Shown: in pieces, positions 1 through 5,905 of the stretch
Layout: every line of letters begins with the position of its first letter
Position numbering within the stretch: the stretch's first letter is position 1
From: Opitutales bacterium
GTDB lineage: Bacteria > Verrucomicrobiota > Verrucomicrobiia > Opitutales > JAFGAQ01
Direction: 5' to 3'
NCBI GenBank assembly: GCA_028704125.1
Contig: JAQVLM010000105.1
Span: 1-8,716, forward strand
Length of the DNA: 8,716 nt
Program-made: the position numbers and the translations under genes
Notes under the pieces: model-generated
Told to the model about the DNA's origin: nothing
The model's input: only the letters and a program-made list of their open reading frames with translations
Databases searched by the model: none

Positions 1-143
1 CCCGCAAGCGGGTTTCCATCCTGTCCAAGCAGTTTGAAAGTCGCATTCAGTCCTGCCCGGACAAAATGATAAGCCCCTCTGTGGTAGCGGGGGTCCGCTT
101 TACAGATTCTTTTGATTTCCTCTGAGAACTTTCTGTCGGGCAT
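1..143 (-). CDS. Minf_1886-family conserved protein, 5' part only
   Basis: Only the first 47 codons are in the window; the gene runs off the left edge. The protein begins MPDRKFSEEIKRICKADPRY and continues with HRGAYHFVRAGLN. The pattern of a short N-terminal helix, then DPRY..GAY.FV..GL, is what I recall for the Minf_1886 (TIGR04138-like) family of Verrucomicrobia and Planctomycetes, which has no established biochemical role. The ATG at 143 is chosen because GGAG lies 9 bases upstream, the only clear Shine-Dalgarno in the window, and because family similarity begins there. It is the third gene in line after metK and ahcY on the same strand, 150 bp after the ahcY stop, so it may be co-transcribed. 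The reading frame is open all the way back to the ahcY stop but has no other ATG. Family assignment is from memory of the motif. Confidence 0.8.
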   Translation of the reverse strand, partial: MPDRKFSEEIKRICKADPRYHRGAYHFVRAGLNATFKLLGQDGNPLA

Positions 144-257
144 GGATGCGATCTCCGGATCAACGAGGAAAAAAGAACAGCAAAAGGCCTGGGCCGCAAC
201 CTGTTCATGGAATCCTGTTGATCCCAGATCTTTGGTCTTGCCGCATTCCGACAGGGT

Positions 258-293
258 GGCGTTTGACGGTCCTGCCGGTCTGCCACAAACGCC
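258..293 (-). repeat. Inverted repeat directly after the ahcY stop codon
   Basis: A perfect 8-bp inverted repeat: GGCGTTTG at 258-265 and CAAACGCC at 286-293, with a 20-base spacer. It begins at the base immediately after the ahcY TAA (294-296). In the metK-ahcY transcript it would form a hairpin abutting the stop codon. No T-run follows on the minus strand, so it is not a classical intrinsic terminator. It could be a 3'-end stabilising or attenuating stem between ahcY and the next gene, or chance. Confidence 0.4.
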
Positions 294-1736
294 TTAGTAC
301 TTATAGTGATCCTGTTTGAATGGACCTTCGACAGGAACACCTAGATAGTCGGCTTGCTCGGAGGAGAGCTTGGTGAGCCTCACGCCGAGTCGCTGAAGGT
401 GCAAGCGTGCCACTTCCTCATCCACTTTCTTGGGGAGGATGTAGACGCCGGGAGTGTACTTTTCGACGTTTTTCCAGAGTTCCATCTGTGCGAGCACCTG
501 GTTGGAGAACGAATTCGACATGACGAAGGAAGGGTGCCCTGTCGCACAACCGAGGTTGACCAACCGGCCCTCAGCCAGCATGAAAATGGAGCGTCCATCG
601 GGCATGAAATACTGGTCGACCTGTGGCTTGACGTTGAGCTTGCGGATTGAAGAATCGGCGTTGAGGCGATCGATTTCGATCTCGTTGTCGAAATGGCCAA
701 TGTTACAGACGATCGACTGATCCCGCATCTGCTTCATGTGCTCCAACGTGATCACGTTGCAGCAGCCGGTGGTGGTGACGTAGATATCGCCCACGCTCAA
801 TGCATCTTCAACCGTCATGACGCGGTAGCCTTCCATGCAGGCCTGAAGCGCGCAGATCGGATCCACTTCCGTAACGATAACGATTGCACCCATGCCCCGC
901 AGCGCTTGGGCACAGCCTTTTCCGACGTCGCCATACCCGCAAACCACAGCGGTTTTACCGGCGATCATTACGTCGGTTGCGCGCTTGATTCCATCGATGA
1001 GGGATTCGCGGCAACCGTAGAGATTGTCGAACTTGGACTTGGTGACCGAGTCGTTCACGTTGATGGCCGGGACAAGGAGGCGTCCCTGTTCCTGCATCTT
1101 ATAGAGCCGATGTACTCCGGTGGTGGTTTCTTCCGAAACACCCTTCCATTCCTTGACCACGCCTTGCCAATGCAGCGGGTTGTCTCGGTGGATTTGCTTG
1201 AGCAGCGCCTTAAAGACCCGGATCTCCTCGCTATTGGAGGGTGAATCCACCCAAGGATCCCCGTTTTCCATTTCATAGCCCTTGTGGATGAGCAGGGTGG
1301 CATCGCCCCCATCGTCCACCACCAGCTGGGGGCCTTTGCCGTCGGGCCATGTGAGTGCCTTATGTGTGCACCACCAGTAGTCTTCAAGGGACTCACCCTT
1401 CCATGCGAACACGGGAACCCCTGCGACCGCGATTGCGGCGGCTGCATGGTCCTGCGTCGAGAAGATGTTACAGCTTGCCCAGCGGACATCGGCTCCAAGA
1501 TCAACCAGGGTTTCGATAAGAACCGCTGTTTGAATGGTCATGTGGAGGGATCCGGTAATCCGGACGCCGGAAAGCGGCTTTTCGGCCTTGTATTTCTCGC
1601 GGATTGCCATCAATCCGGGCATTTCCTTTTCGGCGATCTCAATCTCGCGCCTTCCGAACTCGGCTAGTGAAATATCGGCAACCTTGAACTCACGCTTTTT
1701 TACGGGAGTTTCGGTTTGGGTGTTCTTTGGATTCAT
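294..1736 (-). CDS. ahcY: Adenosylhomocysteinase (S-adenosylhomocysteine hydrolase)
   Basis: Cytosolic NAD-dependent enzyme that reversibly splits S-adenosylhomocysteine into adenosine and homocysteine, removing the inhibitory product of SAM-dependent methylation. The 480-residue product is full length for the long bacterial form. Visible landmarks: the N-terminal VADISLAEFGRREIEIAE block (19-36), the substrate region CNIFSTQDHAAAA (89-101), the NAD-binding Rossmann loop GYGDVGKG (267-274) followed by TEVDPICALQA (289-299), CNIGHFDNEI (344-353), and the C-terminal KQDHYKY (474-480), whose Lys and Tyr belong to the family's conserved cofactor-binding tail. The ATG at 1736 fits the family N-terminus. 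No Shine-Dalgarno is seen; the leader reads ACCTTTCATTT. It starts 21 bp after the metK stop on the same strand, so the two form an operon of consecutive SAM-cycle steps. Confidence 0.98.
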   Translation of the reverse strand: MNPKNTQTETPVKKREFKVADISLAEFGRREIEIAEKEMPGLMAIREKYKAEKPLSGVRITGSLHMTIQTAVLIETLVDLGADVRWASCNIFSTQDHAAAAIAVAGVPVFAWKGESLEDYWWCTHKALTWPDGKGPQLVVDDGGDATLLIHKGYEMENGDPWVDSPSNSEEIRVFKALLKQIHRDNPLHWQGVVKEWKGVSEETTTGVHRLYKMQEQGRLLVPAINVNDSVTKSKFDNLYGCRESLIDGIKRATDVMIAGKTAVVCGYGDVGKGCAQALRGMGAIVIVTEVDPICALQACMEGYRVMTVEDALSVGDIYVTTTGCCNVITLEHMKQMRDQSIVCNIGHFDNEIEIDRLNADSSIRKLNVKPQVDQYFMPDGRSIFMLAEGRLVNLGCATGHPSFVMSNSFSNQVLAQMELWKNVEKYTPGVYILPKKVDEEVARLHLQRLGVRLTKLSSEQADYLGVPVEGPFKQDHYKY

Positions 1737-1757
1737 AAATGAAAGGTATCGGTGTTT

Positions 1758-2936
1758 TCAGCTGTTGGCTTTGACAAATGCGGCCAGATCGGCGGCTTTG
1801 CTGGTCTGTTCCCATGAAAGTTCGGCCTTGCCGAAATGACCATAGTGAGTGGTTTGGCGATAGATGGGGCGCAGAAGATCGAGCTGCTTGATGATGGCCG
1901 CCGGTTTGAAACTGAAGGTGGCACGAACCGCTTTTTCGATCAGTTCATCCGGGCATTTGCCGGTGCCGAAAGTATCGATCGCGATGCTCAAGGGTTCCGG
2001 ATATCCGATGGCGTAGGCAACCTGGATTTCGACAATGTCGGCAAGTTTAGCGGCGACAATGTTTTTCGAGACCCAGCGGCACATGTATGCGGCCGAGCGG
2101 TCGACTTTTGACGGATCCTTGCCGGAGAATGCGCCACCACCGTGGCGGCCCCATCCGCCATACGTGTCCACGATAATCTTGCGACCGGTCAATCCTGCAT
2201 CGCCCTGTGGTCCACCCACTACGAATTTGCCGGTTGGATTGATGAAATACTCGGTTGAGGCTGTGAGCAGATTCGCCGGAATGACCTTGCGAATCACTTC
2301 TTCGATGCAGAAGCGTTCGATCTCCTTGTGGGCTACCGCCTCGGTGTGCTGGGTTGAGATCACCACGTTTTCGATGGACATCATCTTTCCATCTTCATAT
2401 CGCACGGCCACCTGAGACTTACAGTCCGGGCGGAGCCATGGGGCGAGGTTGGTGGTCTTACGGATCTCGGCGAGCCGGCGCAGAATGCGGTGGGCGAACA
2501 TGACGGGAGCCGGCATGAGCTCGGGAGTCTCATTGCTCGCGTATCCGAACATGATACCCTGGTCGCCGGCGCCTTGTTCGGCGGTCTTTTTCCCATCGGC
2601 CTCACGGGCATCGACTCCCTGTGCGATGTCGGGGGACTGCGATGTCAGGGCATTGATGAGGAATACCTTGTCCGCGTGAAATACATCGTCGTCGTTTGTG
2701 TAGCCAATCTCGCGGATGGCTTGTTTGACGACTTCGCCGTAGTTGAATTTCGCGCTTGTGGTGATTTCGCCGGCGAGAAATACACAATTGGATTTCACCA
2801 AAGTCTCGCATGCCACCCTGCTTTGTGGGTCCTGTTCGAAGCAGGCGTCGAGAACGCTATCTGAAATGTAGTCCGCCACCTTATCGGGATGACCTTCGCC
2901 CACTGATTCAGATGAGAAAATGAATGTTTTAAGCAT
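1758..2936 (-). CDS. metK: S-adenosylmethionine synthetase (methionine adenosyltransferase)
   Basis: Cytosolic enzyme making S-adenosylmethionine from methionine and ATP with release of phosphate and diphosphate. The 392-residue product has the normal length. Visible motifs: GHPDK (15-19, start of the ATP site), GAGDQGIMFGYA (122-133, MetK signature), FVVGGPQGDAGLTGRKI (238-254), and the glycine-rich phosphate loop GGGAFSGKDPSKVDRS (266-281). The start is set at 2936 (MLKTFIFSSES), where family similarity begins. An upstream in-frame ATG at 3020 would add 28 residues with no family likeness and would nearly reach the divergent GT26 gene. The leader has no Shine-Dalgarno; AACTCCAC lies 4-11 bases before the ATG. 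It is the first gene of the metK-ahcY pair and diverges from the GT26 gene across 93 bp. I saw no SAM riboswitch core in the leader. Confidence 0.98.
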   Translation of the reverse strand: MLKTFIFSSESVGEGHPDKVADYISDSVLDACFEQDPQSRVACETLVKSNCVFLAGEITTSAKFNYGEVVKQAIREIGYTNDDDVFHADKVFLINALTSQSPDIAQGVDAREADGKKTAEQGAGDQGIMFGYASNETPELMPAPVMFAHRILRRLAEIRKTTNLAPWLRPDCKSQVAVRYEDGKMMSIENVVISTQHTEAVAHKEIERFCIEEVIRKVIPANLLTASTEYFINPTGKFVVGGPQGDAGLTGRKIIVDTYGGWGRHGGGAFSGKDPSKVDRSAAYMCRWVSKNIVAAKLADIVEIQVAYAIGYPEPLSIAIDTFGTGKCPDELIEKAVRATFSFKPAAIIKQLDLLRPIYRQTTHYGHFGKAELSWEQTSKAADLAAFVKANS

Positions 2937-3029
2937 GATAGTGGAGTTGAATGAAATTTCAGAACAAAAACCATAATCGTCGCAAAAGCAATGATTGATT
3001 GAGCGGTTGAATGGTCCCATTCTCGGTGC
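2937..3029. promoter_or_regulatory. Divergent intergenic region, metK / GT26
   Basis: This 93-bp AT-richer gap must hold the promoters of both metK (minus) and the glycosyltransferase (plus). For the plus strand a weak sigma70-like pair can be drawn: TTGAAT at 2947-2952 and CATAAT at 2972-2977, spacer 19. For metK I could not pick a convincing pair. The gap lacks the conserved core features I know for SAM-I/IV, SAM-II or SAH riboswitches, and it is too short for most of them. The promoter assignment is inference. Confidence 0.3.
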
Positions 3030-3803
3030 ATGTCGGATCCGGATTCCAGCCTAGCAATACCTCCCACCCAAAGGATTCTGGGTTTGGATTTCCTGGATGT
3101 GGATCTATCGGAAGGGCTCGAATACGCGTGTGCCGTGAAGGGAGTGGTGGCATTTCCATCGGGATCCTGCATGGAGCGCTTGGAGCGGGACCCTGAACAT
3201 TGGGAGGCACTCAAAAAGGCAGATACACGTTTTGTCGACAGCGGGGCTTTGGCGTTGTTTTGGCGTTGGGTATCGGGGCGCGGTGTCAAGCGGGTGTCGG
3301 GATATGTTTTTCTGGAACAGTTCATTCGGGATCGTCTGGCCGATCCGGCATCGGTGTATTGGGTGATGCCGACGCTTGAGGAGTCCAACCGGCATTGCGA
3401 GTGGCTGGGAGAGGTTGGTTTTGCGGCCGGAACGGGCATGGTGCACATTTCCCCATGGTATGAGCGGGGCCGGCCGGTTGTGGATGAAGTCTTGCTCACT
3501 GATCTGGAGAGGGCGCGACCTGCGGTGGTGGTGATATGCCTCAGTGGAGGGGTGCAGGAGCCCTTGGCGGTCTGGTTGCGGGATCGGCTTGGGTTTCGTC
3601 CTTTGATCCTTTGCACGGGTGCGGCGATTGCCTTTCTCTCCGGCACCCAATCCCGTATTCCGCGGTGGGCAGACCGATGGTACGTGGGATGGCTATTCCG
3701 GTGCGTGGAGAATCCTGCCCGATACGGACGACGTTATGCGAGGGTTTTCCGGTTGTTGGCGATCGTCCGGCGGTTTCGGGATCGTCGGCCGAAAAAGGAT
3801 TGA
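3030..3803 (+). CDS. WecG/TagA/CpsF family (GT26) glycosyltransferase
   Basis: Predicted to transfer a sugar (in relatives an N-acetylmannosamine-type or glucosyl residue) from a UDP-sugar to a membrane lipid-linked acceptor, in assembly of a cell-surface or exopolysaccharide at the inner face of the membrane. The 257-residue protein fits the family. Visible blocks: ADTRFVDSGALALFW (64-78), matching the family's 'adlv.pDGiGv' segment with D70 as the probable catalytic Asp; RVSGYVFL (88-95), matching 'RvtGsdl'; GGVQEPLAVWL (173-183), matching 'G.PkQE.Wi'; and GAAIAFLSGTQSRIPRW (197-213) followed by WLFRCVENPARYGRRYAR (221-238), the family's C-terminal basic, membrane-directing segment. The usual 'tpNae' Asn appears replaced (FPSGS, 42-46). 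The sugar and acceptor cannot be told. It stands alone, with no other polysaccharide gene in view, and has no Shine-Dalgarno (leader CCCATTCTCGGTGC). Confidence 0.88.
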   Translation: MSDPDSSLAIPPTQRILGLDFLDVDLSEGLEYACAVKGVVAFPSGSCMERLERDPEHWEALKKADTRFVDSGALALFWRWVSGRGVKRVSGYVFLEQFIRDRLADPASVYWVMPTLEESNRHCEWLGEVGFAAGTGMVHISPWYERGRPVVDEVLLTDLERARPAVVVICLSGGVQEPLAVWLRDRLGFRPLILCTGAAIAFLSGTQSRIPRWADRWYVGWLFRCVENPARYGRRYARVFRLLAIVRRFRDRRPKKD

Positions 3804-3994
3804 GTTTGAGTTGTCCGCCGGATTCGGGATGGTTACTTATCCGCTTGGAGCAAACGGGTTAGTCGGTGCAATAGTGTGCATGAAGCGGGGGATCGCAGCA
3901 TGGATTCTATTTTTGGAATTTCGCTGTTGATCAGGCGTTCCGGATCCCCGAATGCGTAGTGTATATGGGTCATTTGGGTGGAAGGGCGGTTGAT

Positions 3995-4008
3995 CAGTCA
4001 AACGACTG
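3995..4008. repeat. Small perfect hairpin CAGTC-AAAC-GACTG
   Basis: A 5-bp perfect inverted repeat with a 4-base loop. Its right arm overlaps the first two bases (4007-4008) of the larger inverted repeat at 4007-4045, so the two stems would compete or stack. It may be part of a bidirectional termination region. Confidence 0.4.
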
Positions 4009-4045
4009 CCCTCTGCACCCGGGATTAAAATGGGTGTAGAGGGCA
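4007..4045. terminator. Strong 14-bp inverted repeat, probable bidirectional terminator stem
   Basis: TGCCCTCTGCACCC (4007-4020) pairs with GGGTGTAGAGGGCA (4032-4045) around an 11-base loop containing ATTAAAA. Thirteen of 14 positions are Watson-Crick; the remaining one is C4015/T4037 on the DNA shown, which becomes a G-U wobble when transcribed from the minus strand and a C-U mismatch from the plus strand. The stem is the strongest in the window and sits between convergent genes, 204 bp after the GT26 stop and 56 bp beyond the membrane-protein stop. No U-tract follows on either side, so it is not a textbook intrinsic terminator. Confidence 0.5.
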
Positions 4046-4080
4046 TGTAGGCTGACGCTTGATTGCCCACTGACGTGAGG

Positions 4081-4114
4081 CATCCGAAAGGGCCTTCGGG
4101 TCAGATTTCGGATG
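4081..4114 (-). terminator. Inverted repeat spanning the stop codon of the membrane-protein gene
   Basis: CATCCGAAA (4081-4089) and TTTCGGATG (4106-4114) form a perfect 9-bp inverted repeat that encloses the TGA at 4101-4103. A smaller alternative stem is nested inside: CCGAA (4084-4088) with TTCGG (4095-4099), loop 6. The two folds share the left arm and so exclude each other. On the minus strand no U-run follows. It is likely part of the 3'-end signal of the membrane-protein gene, but the two-state fold over a stop codon is unusual. Confidence 0.4.
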
Positions 4115-4739
4115 GGATCTTGCGGATCAGGTTGTTTGCGAGGCAGATTGCCCCTGCCGCGAACAATACAATTCCCCCGATCGCGACATAAACTGTGAGA
4201 AAAGGTCCGATTCCGTAGACAATCGCTCCTCCTGCCATACCCCACGCGCCCGCTTTTCCGAAATGACCGGATCGGGCCACCATACGGCAGAAGAGAATGA
4301 TCCCGATCAGGATCGAAAGACTCGAGGTCCAGAAGAAGACTGCGATTCCCGGATCGGTTTCGATGACGTGATCGGAAAGCAGAAACGCTGTTTCCGTTTG
4401 GTGTGCCAGAATGGGGTAGATGAAGATCTCCCACGTCACCTGGCACATCTGCAGTAGATTGGCAAAGACGATCAGCATGTAGCCGGTGAAACCTGCCCAT
4501 CCACCACTGCGGAAGGTGACAGAATAGATGGCGGTATAGCCCGGCAGCATCAGCAGAAGCCCGAAAAAGGCGGTGCAGACAATCCAGAGCCAATCGGGAT
4601 CGGAAACCAACGCCGCAAAGTTGTCGTTGAGGCTGGCCATTGGCAGGCACGCGAAGAAGGCAACTGAGTAGACGACGAGGAGGCTGGCCCCTGCAATGAA
4701 TGACCAACCGCTGAGTTTATGGAGGGTGGATAGGTTCAT
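4101..4739 (-). CDS. Six-helix integral membrane protein, function unknown
   Basis: I do not recognise the family. The 212-residue product is mostly hydrophobic, with about six membrane-spanning segments near residues 10-33, 49-72, 82-110, 130-153, 163-180 and 182-204. A short basic tail (RKIPSEI) ends it. The first segment follows a short polar N-terminus (MNLSTLHKL) and could act as an uncleaved signal anchor. The third helix carries polar residues (QMCQVTWE, 97-104). I see no transporter, enzyme or receptor signature. The ATG at 4739 is chosen because the hydrophobic core begins right after it and because extension would run into the divergent phosphatase gene. TCCCTCC lies directly before the ATG and no Shine-Dalgarno is present. 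It diverges from the HAD gene by 115 bp. Confidence 0.8.
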   Translation of the reverse strand: MNLSTLHKLSGWSFIAGASLLVVYSVAFFACLPMASLNDNFAALVSDPDWLWIVCTAFFGLLLMLPGYTAIYSVTFRSGGWAGFTGYMLIVFANLLQMCQVTWEIFIYPILAHQTETAFLLSDHVIETDPGIAVFFWTSSLSILIGIILFCRMVARSGHFGKAGAWGMAGGAIVYGIGPFLTVYVAIGGIVLFAAGAICLANNLIRKIPSEI

Positions 4740-4854
4740 GGAGGGAATTATTCTGCAAGGGATTTGGAGGACAATCACAATCCATAGGCTTTCGGGGGAT
4801 CGTGTTTTCCCACTTGGCAACCTGGATAATCCTCTGATACTTTCGCCTCCATTG
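4740..4854. promoter_or_regulatory. Divergent intergenic region with weak promoter candidates
   Basis: The gap separates the minus-strand membrane-protein gene from the plus-strand phosphatase gene. Plus strand: TTGGCA (4814-4819), 16-base spacer, GATACT (4836-4841). Minus strand: TTGTCC (4774-4769), 16-base spacer, AATAAT (4752-4747). Both would start transcription within about 7 bases of the start codon, meaning nearly leaderless mRNAs. That would fit the absence of Shine-Dalgarno sequences, but the matches are weak and this is inference. Confidence 0.3.
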
Positions 4855-5520
4855 ATGAAGCCTGACCTTGTTCTCTTTGATTTTGACGGGACCATTGCCG
4901 ATACTTTTTCGCAGACGGTGGAGATTGTGAACCGCCTAGCCGAGAAGTACGGGTTTCGGTGCATTGAAGAAGAGAACATTCCTTCCGCGAGGGAAATGAA
5001 TGTATGGGAACTGATGCGTTTTCTGCATATTCCCGGGCACCGTATTCCGACGCTTCTGCGCAAGGGTCGTCGGCAACTCAACCGGAGCATCGACAATGTC
5101 ATGTTGTGCGACGGTATGGGCGAATTGTTGGCTCGCCTGAATGCTGCCGGTGTCGAAATGGGGATCGTGACCTCAAATTCGCGGCGCAACGTGCTATCGT
5201 TTTTGCGCAGTCATGGGATTGAAGGCGTCTCGTTTGTGCGTTCATCTTCCAGAATCCTTGGAAAGGCCAGGGAAATCAGGAAGGTGATCCGGAGGAAAGA
5301 CCTGAATCCCGAACGGGTGGTTTATGTCGGGGATGAGACGCGGGATGTGGATGCGGCCCACGAGTCCGGAATACGGATCATCGCGGTCGGATGGGGTTAT
5401 AACTCGGTGGATGCGCTGAAAGCGCGGGATCCCGACTACATAGCCGAGAGTCCGAATGCTCTTGGTGATCACATCCTCAAGCCGGACAGCGGGCTTATTC
5501 CCTCCAACGAGGTAGCCTAA
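4855..5520 (+). CDS. HAD-superfamily hydrolase, phosphoglycolate-phosphatase-like
   Basis: Probable soluble Mg-dependent phosphatase of HAD subfamily IA, acting through an Asp-phosphate intermediate. The four HAD motifs are present in the 221-residue product: motif I DFDGT (9-13, nucleophile D9 and acid/base D11), motif II TSNS (106-109), motif III Lys in LGKARE (K137), and motif IV VGDETRDVDAA (158-168, metal ligands D160 and D164). Residues 15-85 form the helical cap usual for this group. The GDETRD.DAA version of motif IV is typical of Gph-like proteins, but the substrate cannot be told from sequence; sugar phosphate, phosphoglycolate or nucleotide are all possible. The start at 4855 (MKPDLVLFDFDGT) fits the family; an in-frame ATG at 4696 would add 53 unrelated residues overlapping the divergent gene. 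The leader is CGCCTCCATTG, with no Shine-Dalgarno. Confidence 0.92.
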   Translation: MKPDLVLFDFDGTIADTFSQTVEIVNRLAEKYGFRCIEEENIPSAREMNVWELMRFLHIPGHRIPTLLRKGRRQLNRSIDNVMLCDGMGELLARLNAAGVEMGIVTSNSRRNVLSFLRSHGIEGVSFVRSSSRILGKAREIRKVIRRKDLNPERVVYVGDETRDVDAAHESGIRIIAVGWGYNSVDALKARDPDYIAESPNALGDHILKPDSGLIPSNEVA

Positions 5521-5562
5521 GTTTTGTCCGATTCATTGAAGGGTTGTCAGTCGCGGGTCTCC

Positions 5563-5591
5563 TTGAGAAATCGGAACTATCGGGTTAGGGT
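5563..5591 (+). promoter_or_regulatory. Weak promoter candidate for the amylase gene
   Basis: TTGAGA (5563-5568), 17-base spacer, TAGGGT (5586-5591). The -35 box is fair and the -10 box is poor. It is listed because its -10 box overlaps the dyad at 5589-5609. Transcription would start near 5598, about 23 bases before the ATG. Confidence 0.2.
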
Positions 5592-5609
5592 TGGATTTCC
5601 AAATCAACC
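5589..5609. promoter_or_regulatory. Dyad upstream of the amylase start, possible operator
   Basis: The arms GGTT / AACC and GATTT / AAATC form a 9-bp dyad with one unpaired G (5593) and a central CC. It ends 11 bases before the amylase ATG. As DNA it looks like a repressor half-site pair; as RNA it would be a short hairpin in the leader. Sugar-utilisation genes are often controlled by LacI- or GntR-type repressors at such dyads, but no regulator gene is in view. Confidence 0.35.
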
Positions 5610-5791
5610 CCTTCTCCAATATGAAACCTCATTTTTTGCCGGTTTGGTGTTCGGTATGCTTTGTATTCTCCGCGATCGGTTTGTATGGAACGGATCCCGG
5701 TCAAGCGACTGTCCCGGATGTCGGGATTCCCCCGCTTCCCCGCCTTACGCATCCAGGTGCCGGGCAAGTCTTCTACTTTGTGTTGACGGAT

Positions 5792-5794
5792 TGA
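5792..5794 (+). other. In-frame TGA replacing a conserved GH13 Arg codon
   Basis: Codon 58 of the amylase reads TGA where the family has Arg (LTD-R-F.NGDP). A single C-to-T change from CGA explains it. Other genes here (metK, GT26, the membrane protein) end on TGA, so UGA is a stop in this genome. Confidence 0.85.
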
Positions 5795-5905
5795 TTCTGC
5801 AATGGCGACCCCTCCAATGACAAAGGCGGCTATGGAGGTGGGCCGGATGATCACGGCTTTGATCCTACCCGTGTTTCCCACTACCATGGTGGTGATTTCG
5901 CGGGT

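Larger units (their letters stand above)
3804..4100. other. Gene-free convergent intergenic region
   Basis: About 300 bp between the ends of the plus-strand GT26 gene and the minus-strand membrane-protein gene. Short reading frames here have no recognisable likeness and no start context, so I call no gene. The right half (3995-4114) is packed with inverted repeats, listed separately; they probably terminate or insulate the two converging transcripts. The left half (3804-3990) shows nothing I can name. Confidence 0.6.

Noticed and set aside
693..1244. Open frame of about 183 codons on the plus strand
   Set aside because: It lies wholly antisense to ahcY and shows no family likeness.
2937..3020. 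Extended metK start at 3020 adding 28 residues
   Set aside because: The extra residues do not resemble MetK N-termini, and the extension would take up nearly the whole promoter gap.
2937..3029. SAM-responsive riboswitch upstream of metK
   Set aside because: The 93-bp gap lacks the conserved core and helices of the SAM or SAH riboswitch classes I know. A covariance-model scan would settle it.
2795..3646. Open frame of about 283 codons on the minus strand across the metK and GT26 starts
   Set aside because: Low-complexity Ser/Arg/Pro product overlapping two well-supported genes in other frames.
3619..3930. Small plus-strand frame running past the GT26 stop
   Set aside because: Most of it is an out-of-frame reading of the GT26 3' end, and the remainder has no recognisable features.
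3926..3997. 9-bp direct repeat GTTGATCAG at 3926-3934 and 3989-3997
   Set aside because: Short, only two copies, no mobile-element gene between or beside them; probably chance.
4696..4854. Upstream start for the HAD phosphatase at 4696
   Set aside because: The added 53 residues overlap the divergent membrane-protein start and do not resemble HAD proteins; motif I sits 9 residues after the ATG at 4855, as is usual.
4740..5189. Extension of the membrane protein upstream to 5189
   Set aside because: The extra 150 residues are antisense to the HAD phosphatase and rich in Arg and Ser; the hydrophobic core begins right after the ATG at 4739.
5792..5794. UGA recoding (selenocysteine or a UGA-sense genetic code) in the amylase
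   Set aside because: The expected residue is Arg, not Cys, Trp or Gly. metK, the GT26 gene and the membrane-protein gene all end on TGA at sensible places, so UGA is a stop here.
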